NCBI GenBank assembly: GCA_946482375.1
Contig: CAMLRH010000111.1
Span: 1-8,343 of the forward strand
DNA: 8,343 nt
Direction: 5' to 3'
DNA from: an uncultured Caulobacteraceae bacterium
Lineage (GTDB): Bacteria; Pseudomonadota; Alphaproteobacteria; Caulobacterales; Caulobacteraceae
Shown here: in pieces, positions 1-5,167 of the stretch
Position numbering within the stretch: position 1 is the stretch's first letter
Layout: each line of letters starts with the position of its first letter
Notes under the pieces: model-generated
Database searches by the model: none
What the model was told of the DNA's origin: nothing
Seen by the model: only the letters and a program-made list of their open reading frames with translations
Made by a program: the position numbers and the translations under genes

Positions 1-195
1 CTTCGAGTTCGACGACCACATCGGCTTGCCGTCGATGCGCGGCGCGGGCTCTTCGACGGGGCCGGGATCGTATTCGACGGTCTGCTGGACGGTCGCCGAA
101 TGGTCTCGCGCCGGGACCGCCGCGGCGTCGCCGTCGCAGGCGACCAAGGCCAGCGCGCTCAGCGCCGCCAGCCAGTTCAGGTACGCAGGTTTCAT
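1..195 (-). CDS. Small lipoprotein, N-terminal part (3' end outside window)
   Basis: The minus strand is open from ATG at 195 to the left edge: 65 codons with no stop, so the protein is partial. It begins MKPAYLNWLAALSALALVAC, a hydrophobic signal peptide ending in a lipobox (L17-V18-A19-C20), so Cys20 would be lipidated and the protein anchored in a membrane on the periplasmic side. The residue after Cys is Asp, which in E. coli favours inner-membrane retention; whether that holds here is unknown. The mature part is rich in Asp, Glu, Pro and Ala, then has a more ordered stretch, RIDGKPMWSS. A strong Shine-Dalgarno (AAGGGGGAG, complement of 200-208) precedes the ATG and fixes the start. The gene diverges from coaBC across a region with a LexA-type motif. 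I do not recognise the family and assign no function beyond lipoprotein. Confidence 0.75.
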   Translation of the reverse strand, partial: MKPAYLNWLAALSALALVACDGDAAAVPARDHSATVQQTVEYDPGPVEEPAPRIDGKPMWSSNSK

Positions 196-224
196 GAGGC
201 TCCCCCTTGCCCGCAGGTTGTTAG

Positions 225-239
225 GAACGAAATAAGAAC
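225..239. promoter_or_regulatory. Candidate LexA (SOS) box, GAAC-N7-GAAC
   Basis: GAAC at 225-228 and GAAC at 236-239 are separated by exactly seven bases. The complement reads GTTCTTATTTCGTTC. This matches the direct-repeat operator GTTC-N7-GTTC described for LexA of alphaproteobacteria, including the T-rich spacer on that strand. It lies 29 bases upstream of the lipoprotein ATG and 48 bases upstream of the likely coaBC GTG, so it could control either or both. Two four-base words at fixed spacing can occur by chance, so this is a candidate only. Confidence 0.45.
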
Positions 240-255
240 AAACGGAGCCGTTTGT
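238..255. repeat. 18-bp perfect palindrome upstream of coaBC
   Basis: ACAAACGGAGCCGTTTGT has 8-bp arms (238-245 and 248-255) around an AG centre. It overlaps the last two bases of the candidate LexA box and covers the alternative TTG start of coaBC at 252. With only two central bases it would act as a protein-binding dyad rather than an RNA hairpin. No known operator is recognised. Confidence 0.5.
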
Positions 256-287
256 CCAGCGCCCGCCTATCCCCTACAAGTCCGCCC

Positions 288-1481
288 GTGGAAAAGCGGG
301 TTCTCCTGATCGTCGGCGGCGGCATCGCGGCCTACAAGGCGCTCGAGCTGACGCGCCTGCTGCGCAAGGCCGGCGTCGGCGTGCGGCCGGTCCTGACGAA
401 GGCGGGCGCGGCGTTCGTGACGCCGCTGTCGCTCGCGGCGCTGGCCGAGGACAAGGTCTACGCCGACCTCTTCTCGCTGACCGACGAAGCCGAGATGGGC
501 CACATCGAGCTGTCGCGCTCGGCCGACCTGGTGGTGGTCGCCCCCGCCACAGCCGACCTGATGGCCAAGTGCGCCAATGGGCTGGCGGGCGATCTCGCCT
601 CGACGACGCTGCTCGCCACCGACAAACCGGTGCTGATGGCGCCCGCCATGAACGTGCGCATGTGGCAACACCCGGCGACCGTCCGGAACTTCGAGCAGCT
701 AAAGGCCGATGGCGTCCATTTCGTTGGCCCCGACGAGGGCCCGATGGCCTGCGGCGAGTTCGGGCCCGGCCGCATGGCCGAACCGCCCGCCATCTTCGAC
801 GCCATCATGGGGCTGCTGGAGAGCTCCCGACCGCGTTCGCTAGCCGGTAGGCATGTGGTGGTGACCGCCGGTCCCACGGCCGAGCCGATCGACCCGGTGC
901 GGCTGATCACCAACCGGTCGAGCGGCAAGCAGGGTTACGCTATAGCATCCGCGCTCGCGACCCTCGGGGCGAAGGTGACGCTGGTCTCCGGCCCGACCGC
1001 GTTGGCCGCGCCGACCGGCGTCAACCGCGTCGATGTCGAGACGGCTCAGGAGATGCTCGAGGCCAGCCGCGCCGCCCTGCCGGCCGATGCGCTGGTGGCC
1101 GTGGCCGCCGTCGCCGACTGGCGGCCGGACGAGGCGTTCGGCGTGAAGCTGAAGAAGGGCAAGGACGGTCCGCCGACCGTCCGCCTCGTCGAGAACCCCG
1201 ACATCCTGGCGACGCTGGCGCACGAGGGCCCCGACCGGCCGAAGCTGGTGGTGGGGTTCGCCGCCGAGACGCACGATGTCGAGGCCCATGCGCTCGCCAA
1301 GCTCAAGCGCAAGGGTTGCGACTGGATCGTCGCCAACGACGTCACCGAGCCCGGCGTCATGGGCGGCGGCGAAAATGCGGTGCTGATCATTTCGAAGAGC
1401 GGGACCGAACGCTGGGACCGCATGCCCAAGGAAGCCGTCGCCGGACGGCTCGCTCAAAGGATTGCGGAGGCGCTTGCTTGA
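288..1481 (+). CDS. coaBC: Bifunctional phosphopantothenoylcysteine decarboxylase / phosphopantothenate-cysteine ligase
   Basis: This is a cytosolic fusion enzyme of coenzyme A synthesis. It couples cysteine to 4'-phosphopantothenate (CoaB, CTP-dependent in bacteria) and decarboxylates the product to 4'-phosphopantetheine (CoaC, FMN-dependent). Numbering from GTG 288 (397 residues), the CoaC domain covers about 1-180. It has the N-terminal GGGIAAYK, the catalytic His72 in [14 protein letters not shown] (119-126) and the ACGE substrate-clamp motif (154-157). The CoaB domain follows, with [21 protein letters not shown] containing Asn209, [12 protein letters not shown] (287-290), VENPDIL and GFAAET. 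All key motifs are present and the length is normal. The start is uncertain. GTG 288 fits the family N-terminus but has no clear Shine-Dalgarno, whereas TTG 252 would add 12 residues and has GGAG at 244-247. The stop overlaps the dut start. Confidence 0.96.
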   Translation: MEKRVLLIVGGGIAAYKALELTRLLRKAGVGVRPVLTKAGAAFVTPLSLAALAEDKVYADLFSLTDEAEMGHIELSRSADLVVVAPATADLMAKCANGLAGDLASTTLLATDKPVLMAPAMNVRMWQHPATVRNFEQLKADGVHFVGPDEGPMACGEFGPGRMAEPPAIFDAIMGLLESSRPRSLAGRHVVVTAGPTAEPIDPVRLITNRSSGKQGYAIASALATLGAKVTLVSGPTALAAPTGVNRVDVETAQEMLEASRAALPADALVAVAAVADWRPDEAFGVKLKKGKDGPPTVRLVENPDILATLAHEGPDRPKLVVGFAAETHDVEAHALAKLKRKGCDWIVANDVTEPGVMGGGENAVLIISKSGTERWDRMPKEAVAGRLAQRIAEALA

Positions 1482-1933
1482 ACCCGGTCGTTCCCGTCAC
1501 CCGCCTCGCCCACAACCCCGACCTGCCGCTGCCCGCCTACGAGACCGACGGCGCCGCCGGCATGGACCTGCGCGCCGCCGTGCCCGAGGACGAGCCGATG
1601 GTGCTGAAGCCCGGCGCCCGGGCCATGGCGCCCACGGGCCTCGCCTTCGCCATACCCCCTGGCTACGAGGCGCAGGTGCGGCCGCGCTCGGGGCTGGCGG
1701 CCAAGTACGGCATCACTTGCCTGAACACGCCGGGCACAATCGACAGCGACTATCGCGGCGAGGTGAAGGTCATCCTCATCAACCTCGGCGAGGAGGACTT
1801 CCACATCCGTCGCGGCGACCGCATCGCCCAGCTGGTCATCGCGCCGTTCGCCCGCGCCGACTGGAGCGAGGTCGCAAGTCTCGATGAAACGGGTAGGGGC
1901 GCCGGCGGCTTCGGCTCGACCGGCGGGCGGTGA
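1478..1933 (+). CDS. dut: Deoxyuridine 5'-triphosphate nucleotidohydrolase (dUTPase)
   Basis: Dut hydrolyses dUTP to dUMP and pyrophosphate, keeping uracil out of DNA and supplying dUMP for thymidylate synthesis. The family is a cytosolic homotrimer. The 151-residue protein has all five motifs in order: AAGMDLRA (26-33), RPRSGLA (68-74), [14 protein letters not shown] (83-96) with the catalytic Asp and substrate Tyr, [10 protein letters not shown] (111-120), and the C-terminal P-loop-like [11 protein letters not shown] (139-149). The start is TTG, overlapping the coaBC stop by four bases (TTGA). It is supported by GGAGG at 1466-1470, seven bases upstream, and no in-frame ATG precedes the conserved region. 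The coaBC-dut pairing suggests one transcript, and the upstream LexA-type motif would then reach dut. The stop codon directly abuts the stop of the convergent small gene. Confidence 0.96.
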   Translation: MNPVVPVTRLAHNPDLPLPAYETDGAAGMDLRAAVPEDEPMVLKPGARAMAPTGLAFAIPPGYEAQVRPRSGLAAKYGITCLNTPGTIDSDYRGEVKVILINLGEEDFHIRRGDRIAQLVIAPFARADWSEVASLDETGRGAGGFGSTGGR

Positions 1934-2059
1934 TCAGTTCGGCAGGACGTATGGCGCGAGCGCCAGGAAGCCGAGGAAGCCGGTCGAAAACGCCAGCCCC
2001 GCCACCCACAGGAAGGGGCGGATGACGTCGGCGGTCTGGTCGGTTCGGGCGACGCGCAT
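1934..2059 (-). CDS. Small single-span membrane protein, hypothetical (41 aa)
   Basis: ATG at 2059 reads leftward to TGA at 1936-1934. The N-terminus is polar (MRVARTDQTADVIRPF). A hydrophobic span of about 24 residues follows (LWVAGLAFSTGFLGFLALAP), and the tail ends YVLPN. A Shine-Dalgarno (AAGGA, complement of 2067-2071) lies seven bases before the ATG, which is the main reason to call it coding. The positive charges before the span predict the N-terminus inside the cytoplasm. It converges exactly on dut and diverges from the gene at 2142. The Gly-rich, Phe-rich span could serve as a helix-packing subunit of a larger membrane complex, but I recognise no family and assign no function. Confidence 0.65.
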   Translation of the reverse strand: MRVARTDQTADVIRPFLWVAGLAFSTGFLGFLALAPYVLPN

Positions 2060-2076
2060 GGGGGGGTCCTTGAACG

Positions 2077-2101
2077 CTCCTGATCAGGAAACACTCAGGA
2101 G
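2077..2101. promoter_or_regulatory. Inverted repeat with nested palindrome in divergent control region
   Basis: CTCCTGA (2077-2083) and TCAGGAG (2095-2101) are perfect 7-bp arms around an 11-base spacer. A perfect 12-bp palindrome, TCCTGATCAGGA, is nested at 2078-2089. The result is one inverted and two direct copies of a TCAGGA word between the divergent genes starting at 2059 and 2142. The right arm contains AGGAG, the ribosome-binding sequence of the possible leader ORF at 2108, which the left arm could pair with in RNA. It could be a repressor operator or an RNA hairpin, and the sequence does not decide which. Confidence 0.4.
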
Positions 2102-2107
2102 TCGCAA

Positions 2108-2140
2108 ATGGTTGCGGCGCGAAAGCTGAACCAAGGCTGA
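2108..2140 (+). CDS. Possible 10-codon leader peptide
   Basis: ATG 2108 encodes MVAARKLNQG and stops with TGA at 2138-2140, one base before the ATG of the hydrolase-family gene (2142). AGGAG at 2097-2101 lies six bases upstream, a better ribosome-binding site than the AAGG (2133-2136) in front of the main gene. Ribosomes finishing the leader could reinitiate at 2142 (translational coupling). There is no run of one amino acid to suggest classical attenuation. So short an ORF can arise by chance. Confidence 0.25.
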   Translation: MVAARKLNQG

Positions 2141-2141
2141 C

Positions 2142-3377
2142 ATGATTCGCCTGAGCCCGGATCAAGCTGCGCAATGGCTGGCCGACCGTTTGCGGGGGAA
2201 GGCCGGACGCGTGTTCGTGCCTTGCGGCGCGGCGGAGCCGCTGGCGCTGTTCGACGCGTTCGCCGCGGAACCGGGTCTGGCCGCCGACCTCACCTTCGTT
2301 GGCGCTTATCTGCCGGGCGCCAACCGCCGCGACTGGGCCTCGCTCTCGAAGGCCGAGGGAACGTTCGTTTCCAACGACTGGCGGGCGAGCTTCGAGGCCG
2401 GGCGGTTCGCGTTCAGGCCGCTGACCTACTTCCAGGCGTGGGGGTGGCTTGAACGGACGCCTCTGGACGCGGCGATCTTCCACGTCAGCCCGCCGGGCGC
2501 CGATGGCCGCTGCTCCTTCGGCGTCACGACGGACTTCCCGCCGGCGGTTGCCGGCCGTGACCTGTTGAAGGTGGCGCTGGTCAACCCGCGGATGCCGCGC
2601 ACCGCTGGGCCATCAGCGCCGTTCGACGCCTTCGACGTGGTGATGGAGGGTGACTGCCCGCTGGTGGAGTACGACACCGGCGTTCTCGACCCGGCCTTCG
2701 ACCGCATTTCGCATACCATCGCCGAACTCACGCCGGAAGGCGCGACCGTCCAGTTCGGCATCGGCAAGGTGGGCGTTGCGGCGCTGGCGGCGCTGGAAGG
2801 CCGCAAGGGTCTGAAGATCCATTCCGGCATGGTCACCGATCCCCTGCTGCCGGTGCTGGACGCGGGCGCTGTCGACGAGGTCGTCACCGCGTTGGCGCTG
2901 GGGACGAAGCCGCTGTTCGACCGTTGCGGCTCTGACCCGCGCATCCGTTTTGAGTCTGTCAGCTTCACGCACGACATCCGCGTGCTGGCGGCGATACCGC
3001 GCCTCATCGCCGTCAACTCGGCGCTGGAGGTCGATCTCTTTGGCCAGGCCAACGCCGAATTCATCGCCGGCCGTCAGGTCTCCGGCATCGGCGGGCTGAC
3101 CGACTTCCTGCGTGGCGCTGGGCTGTCCGACGGCGGCGTGCCCATCGTCGCGCTGAACGCCACCGCCAAGGGCCGCAGCCGCATCGTGCCGAGGCTCGCC
3201 CCCAACGCCGTCTCCGTGCCTCGCGCGGACATGGGCGTCGTCGTCACCGAGCACGGCGCCGCCGACCTGCGCGGCCTCGATCTCGACAACAGGGCGCGGG
3301 CGCTGACCGCCATCGCCGCGCCGGAGCACCGGGACGCGCTGGCGAACGACTGGGACGAGATGCGCCGCTCTACCTAA
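2142..3377 (+). CDS. Acetyl-CoA hydrolase/transferase family protein, lacking the usual catalytic Glu
   Basis: This 411-residue protein belongs to the acetyl-CoA hydrolase / 4-hydroxybutyrate CoA-transferase family (Cat1/AbfT-like). The N-terminal half (about 1-190) includes FHVSPPGADGRCSFG. The C-terminal half includes VQFGIGKVG (203-211), NSALEVDLFGQANAE (292-306), GIGGLTDFLRGA (315-326), VVVTEHGAADLRG (366-378) and a closing ALTAIAAPEHRDAL. The glycine-rich CoA-site motifs are kept. The segment that in active CoA-transferases reads H-S/T-E-M, with the Glu forming the glutamyl-CoA thioester, reads IHSGM here (226-230), with Gly229 at that place. It may therefore be a hydrolase with another mechanism, a CoA-binding protein or an uncharacterised subfamily. 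The ATG has weak AAGG five bases upstream, and a leader ORF precedes it. A palindromic repeat follows the stop. Confidence 0.85.
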   Translation: MIRLSPDQAAQWLADRLRGKAGRVFVPCGAAEPLALFDAFAAEPGLAADLTFVGAYLPGANRRDWASLSKAEGTFVSNDWRASFEAGRFAFRPLTYFQAWGWLERTPLDAAIFHVSPPGADGRCSFGVTTDFPPAVAGRDLLKVALVNPRMPRTAGPSAPFDAFDVVMEGDCPLVEYDTGVLDPAFDRISHTIAELTPEGATVQFGIGKVGVAALAALEGRKGLKIHSGMVTDPLLPVLDAGAVDEVVTALALGTKPLFDRCGSDPRIRFESVSFTHDIRVLAAIPRLIAVNSALEVDLFGQANAEFIAGRQVSGIGGLTDFLRGAGLSDGGVPIVALNATAKGRSRIVPRLAPNAVSVPRADMGVVVTEHGAADLRGLDLDNRARALTAIAAPEHRDALANDWDEMRRST

Positions 3378-3379
3378 CT

Positions 3380-3452
3380 CCGATTGCTCCCGCGAAGGCG
3401 GGAGCCCAAGCGGCGATTCAGCTTGGGTCCCCGCCTTCGCGGGGATGATCGG
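3380..3452. repeat. REP-like palindromic element A (convergent junction)
   Basis: Arms 3380-3411 and 3421-3452 form a long imperfect inverted repeat around a nine-base loop. Each arm contains a smaller hairpin (CTCCCGC/GCGGGAG on the left, CCCCGC/GCGGGG on the right). It starts three bases after the plus-strand hydrolase stop and covers the last 11 codons of the minus-strand CoA-transferase. It could end or protect transcripts from both sides, but it has no T-run like a classical terminator. The core CCCCGCGAA-GCGGGGACCCA is shared with the element at 6839-6913, so this is a dispersed family. Confidence 0.85.
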
Positions 3453-4590
3453 ATGAAAGGAGCTCAGCAGTATGCTCCCCCAGTTTCGGCGCCCGCTTGC
3501 CGGGCATCCGCTTGCCGTCGACCTTCACCGGGCAGGCCAGCATGTGCAGGCCCTGCGGGCGGTCGGGATGGTCGATGACGTCGCGCATGCCGACCTCAGC
3601 GACGAAGGGGTTGGCGAGCGCCTGGTGGATGTCGAGCACCGGGCCGAACGGGACACGTCCGGCCAGCGCCTCGTGCCACTCCGCCGTCGTGCGGGTCGAG
3701 AACAGCGCGTCCATTGCCGCCGTCAGCGCTTCAAGGTTGGCGCGGCGGGCCTTGAGATCGACAAAGCGGGGGTCGGCGGCGAGGTCCGGGCGAGCGGCGA
3801 TGTCGCAGAGTTCCAGCCAGAACTTCTGCGTCATGCTCATCAGCTGGCCGTAGCCGTCCTTCGTCTTCACCCGCTGCACCGGGGCCAGCGACGGGTGCGC
3901 GCCGCGCGGCAGGCGGCCGACATCGTAGCCCTCGTTCATCGCCCAGATGCCGGGATAGGAAAGCTGGTGCAGGGCGACGTCGAACAGGCAGACGTCAACG
4001 TCGCATCCCTTCCCCGTCATCTTCGCCGACAGGATCGCCGACACCACCCCGAACGCGAAAGTCGAGCCGGTCATGAAGTCGATGACCGACACCCCCATCC
4101 GCGTCGGCGGCGCCTCCGGATCGCCGGTCATGCTCATCAGCCCGGCTTCGGCCTGCATGGGGTAGTCGTAGCCCGGCCAGGTCTCGCGGGAATTGCCGCG
4201 CCCGTAGGCGGTCAGGTGGCCGCAAACGATGGCGGGGTTCAGGTGCTTGAGGTGGTCGTAGGTGAGCCTGAGCTTCTCGGGCTGGTCGCCGCGCAGGTTG
4301 TGGACGACGGCGTCGGCGCTCTTCACCAGCCGCTCGAAGTCGGCGCGGCCTTCGTCGGTCTTCAGCTCGATGGCCGCCGACTTCTTCGAGCGCGAGAAGG
4401 TCTGGAAGTACTGGCTGTCGTTTTCGCCCAGCATGAAGGGGCCGCTGGGGCGCGAGGCGTCGCCCCCGGTCGAGGGCGCCTCGCACTTGATGACCTCGGC
4501 GCCGAGCTCGCTCATCAGCTGGGTGGCGTAGGGACCGGCCCCGAAGTGCTCCAGCGTCAGCACCCGCACGCCTTCGAGGGGTCGTCTCAC
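3418..4590 (-). CDS. CoA-transferase class III (CaiB/BaiF family)
   Basis: Class III CoA-transferases move CoA between carboxylic acids through an aspartyl-CoA intermediate and act as interlocked dimers. The acid used here cannot be read from the sequence. The 390-residue protein begins PLEGVRVLTLEHFGAGPYAT and continues with LGAEVIKCE (29-37), the family fold segment NPAIVCGHLTAYG (118-130), and GVSVIDFMTG, whose Asp171 matches the catalytic Asp. The small domain contains PVQRVKTKDG, and GKRAPKLGEHT closes the conserved part near 373. The start GTG 4590 overlaps the upstream gene's TGA (GTGA), with AGGA six bases before it; an upstream in-frame start at 4620 would lie inside the neighbour. 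Residues 380-390 (ending DHPREGGDPS) are encoded by a palindromic repeat and are probably not part of the ancestral protein. Confidence 0.93.
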   Translation of the reverse strand: MRRPLEGVRVLTLEHFGAGPYATQLMSELGAEVIKCEAPSTGGDASRPSGPFMLGENDSQYFQTFSRSKKSAAIELKTDEGRADFERLVKSADAVVHNLRGDQPEKLRLTYDHLKHLNPAIVCGHLTAYGRGNSRETWPGYDYPMQAEAGLMSMTGDPEAPPTRMGVSVIDFMTGSTFAFGVVSAILSAKMTGKGCDVDVCLFDVALHQLSYPGIWAMNEGYDVGRLPRGAHPSLAPVQRVKTKDGYGQLMSMTQKFWLELCDIAARPDLAADPRFVDLKARRANLEALTAAMDALFSTRTTAEWHEALAGRVPFGPVLDIHQALANPFVAEVGMRDVIDHPDRPQGLHMLACPVKVDGKRMPGKRAPKLGEHTAELLSSDHPREGGDPS

Positions 4591-5045
4591 CAGTAGTCCT
4601 TCATCAGTTCGGCGGCCCACGCGGGCTCGCGCACCTCGCCGCGCGGCAGGAAGCCCTTCAGCACCGGCTTGATGTCGACGACGGGCGTGCCGTCGATGGC
4701 GTCCAGTCCTTCGACCAGCAGGTGGCGGCCTTCCACGCCCACGATGGAGCAGACGCTGACGCCCAGCCGGTTCGGCCGGTTCCTGCCGCGCTGGGCGAAG
4801 ATGCCGACCAGAGGCCAGTCAGGGTTGCCGCGCGGCCGCCGCGCGCCGGTGACGATCATCTCATCGGTCACCTGGTCGAACACGAAGATCACCTCTGCGT
4901 GGGAGAAATCGGTCACCCCGGCCAGCGCCTCGTCGGGGATGTGCGGCGCGAGCTCGATGGCCGCGCGGCTTGCGCCCCAGTCGTCGTCGATGGCTTCCGC
5001 CCGGCCACCCCGGACATACGCCACAGGTTCCACGGTGATGCTCAT
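4587..5045 (-). CDS. TsaA/TrmO-family protein (probable tRNA m6t6A37 methyltransferase or related)
   Basis: The family includes TrmO, which uses S-adenosylmethionine to methylate N6-threonylcarbamoyladenosine-37 in some tRNAs. The 152-residue protein shows PVAYVRGG (7-14), a LAGVTDFSHAEVIFVFD block, GARRPRGNP, VGIFAQRGRNRPNRLGVSVC and GLDAIDGTPVVDIKPVL, covering the TsaA beta-barrel domain from end to end. It is shorter than E. coli TrmO (about 235 residues) because it stops soon after this domain, so the C-terminal domain is missing and tRNA targeting may differ. ATG 5045 fits the family N-terminus but has no clear Shine-Dalgarno. TTG 5081 would add 12 residues and has GAGG upstream. The next gene overlaps by four bases, so the two are probably co-transcribed although their roles look unrelated. 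Confidence 0.88.
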   Translation of the reverse strand: MSITVEPVAYVRGGRAEAIDDDWGASRAAIELAPHIPDEALAGVTDFSHAEVIFVFDQVTDEMIVTGARRPRGNPDWPLVGIFAQRGRNRPNRLGVSVCSIVGVEGRHLLVEGLDAIDGTPVVDIKPVLKGFLPRGEVREPAWAAELMKDYW

Positions 5046-5085
5046 GCGGCGCGGGCTAGGCCCCGAGCGCCTGATGGTCAATCCA

Positions 5086-5122
5086 CCTCGTCATCCTCGG
5101 GACAAGCTCGAGGATGACGAGG
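5086..5122. repeat. Hairpin/palindromic element C (divergent region)
   Basis: CCTCGTCATCCTCG (5086-5099) and CGAGGATGACGAGG (5109-5122) are perfect 14-bp arms around a nine-base loop. The core GTCATCCTCG differs from elements A and B, so this is a second palindrome type. It lies between divergent genes, 45 bases before the MFS start, and so would sit in a promoter or 5' leader rather than at a transcript end. Confidence 0.75.
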
Positions 5123-5167
5123 AGAGGAAAGCTGGGCTAGATCGGCGCACGGGTTGGGAGGCATCGT

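Noticed and set aside
2613..3329. A 238-codon minus-strand frame opposite the hydrolase-family gene
   Set aside because: It is rich in Arg, Gln, Val and Gly with no motifs, and is explained as a codon-bias shadow of the plus-strand gene.
3380..3452. A classical intrinsic terminator between the convergent genes
   Set aside because: The hairpin is strong but no T-run follows on either strand, and the same palindrome recurs at 6839. A repeat element with possible terminator-like effect describes it better.
288..4590. A single CoA-metabolism operon or system (coaBC, hydrolase family, class III transferase)
   Set aside because: The genes lie on different strands and are separated by convergent and divergent junctions, with no shared control visible. 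The common CoA theme may be coincidence.
3472..4596. A 374-codon open frame on the plus strand opposite the CoA-transferase
   Set aside because: It is low-complexity His/Arg/Val-rich sequence with no family signature, while the opposite strand has a motif-complete class III CoA-transferase.
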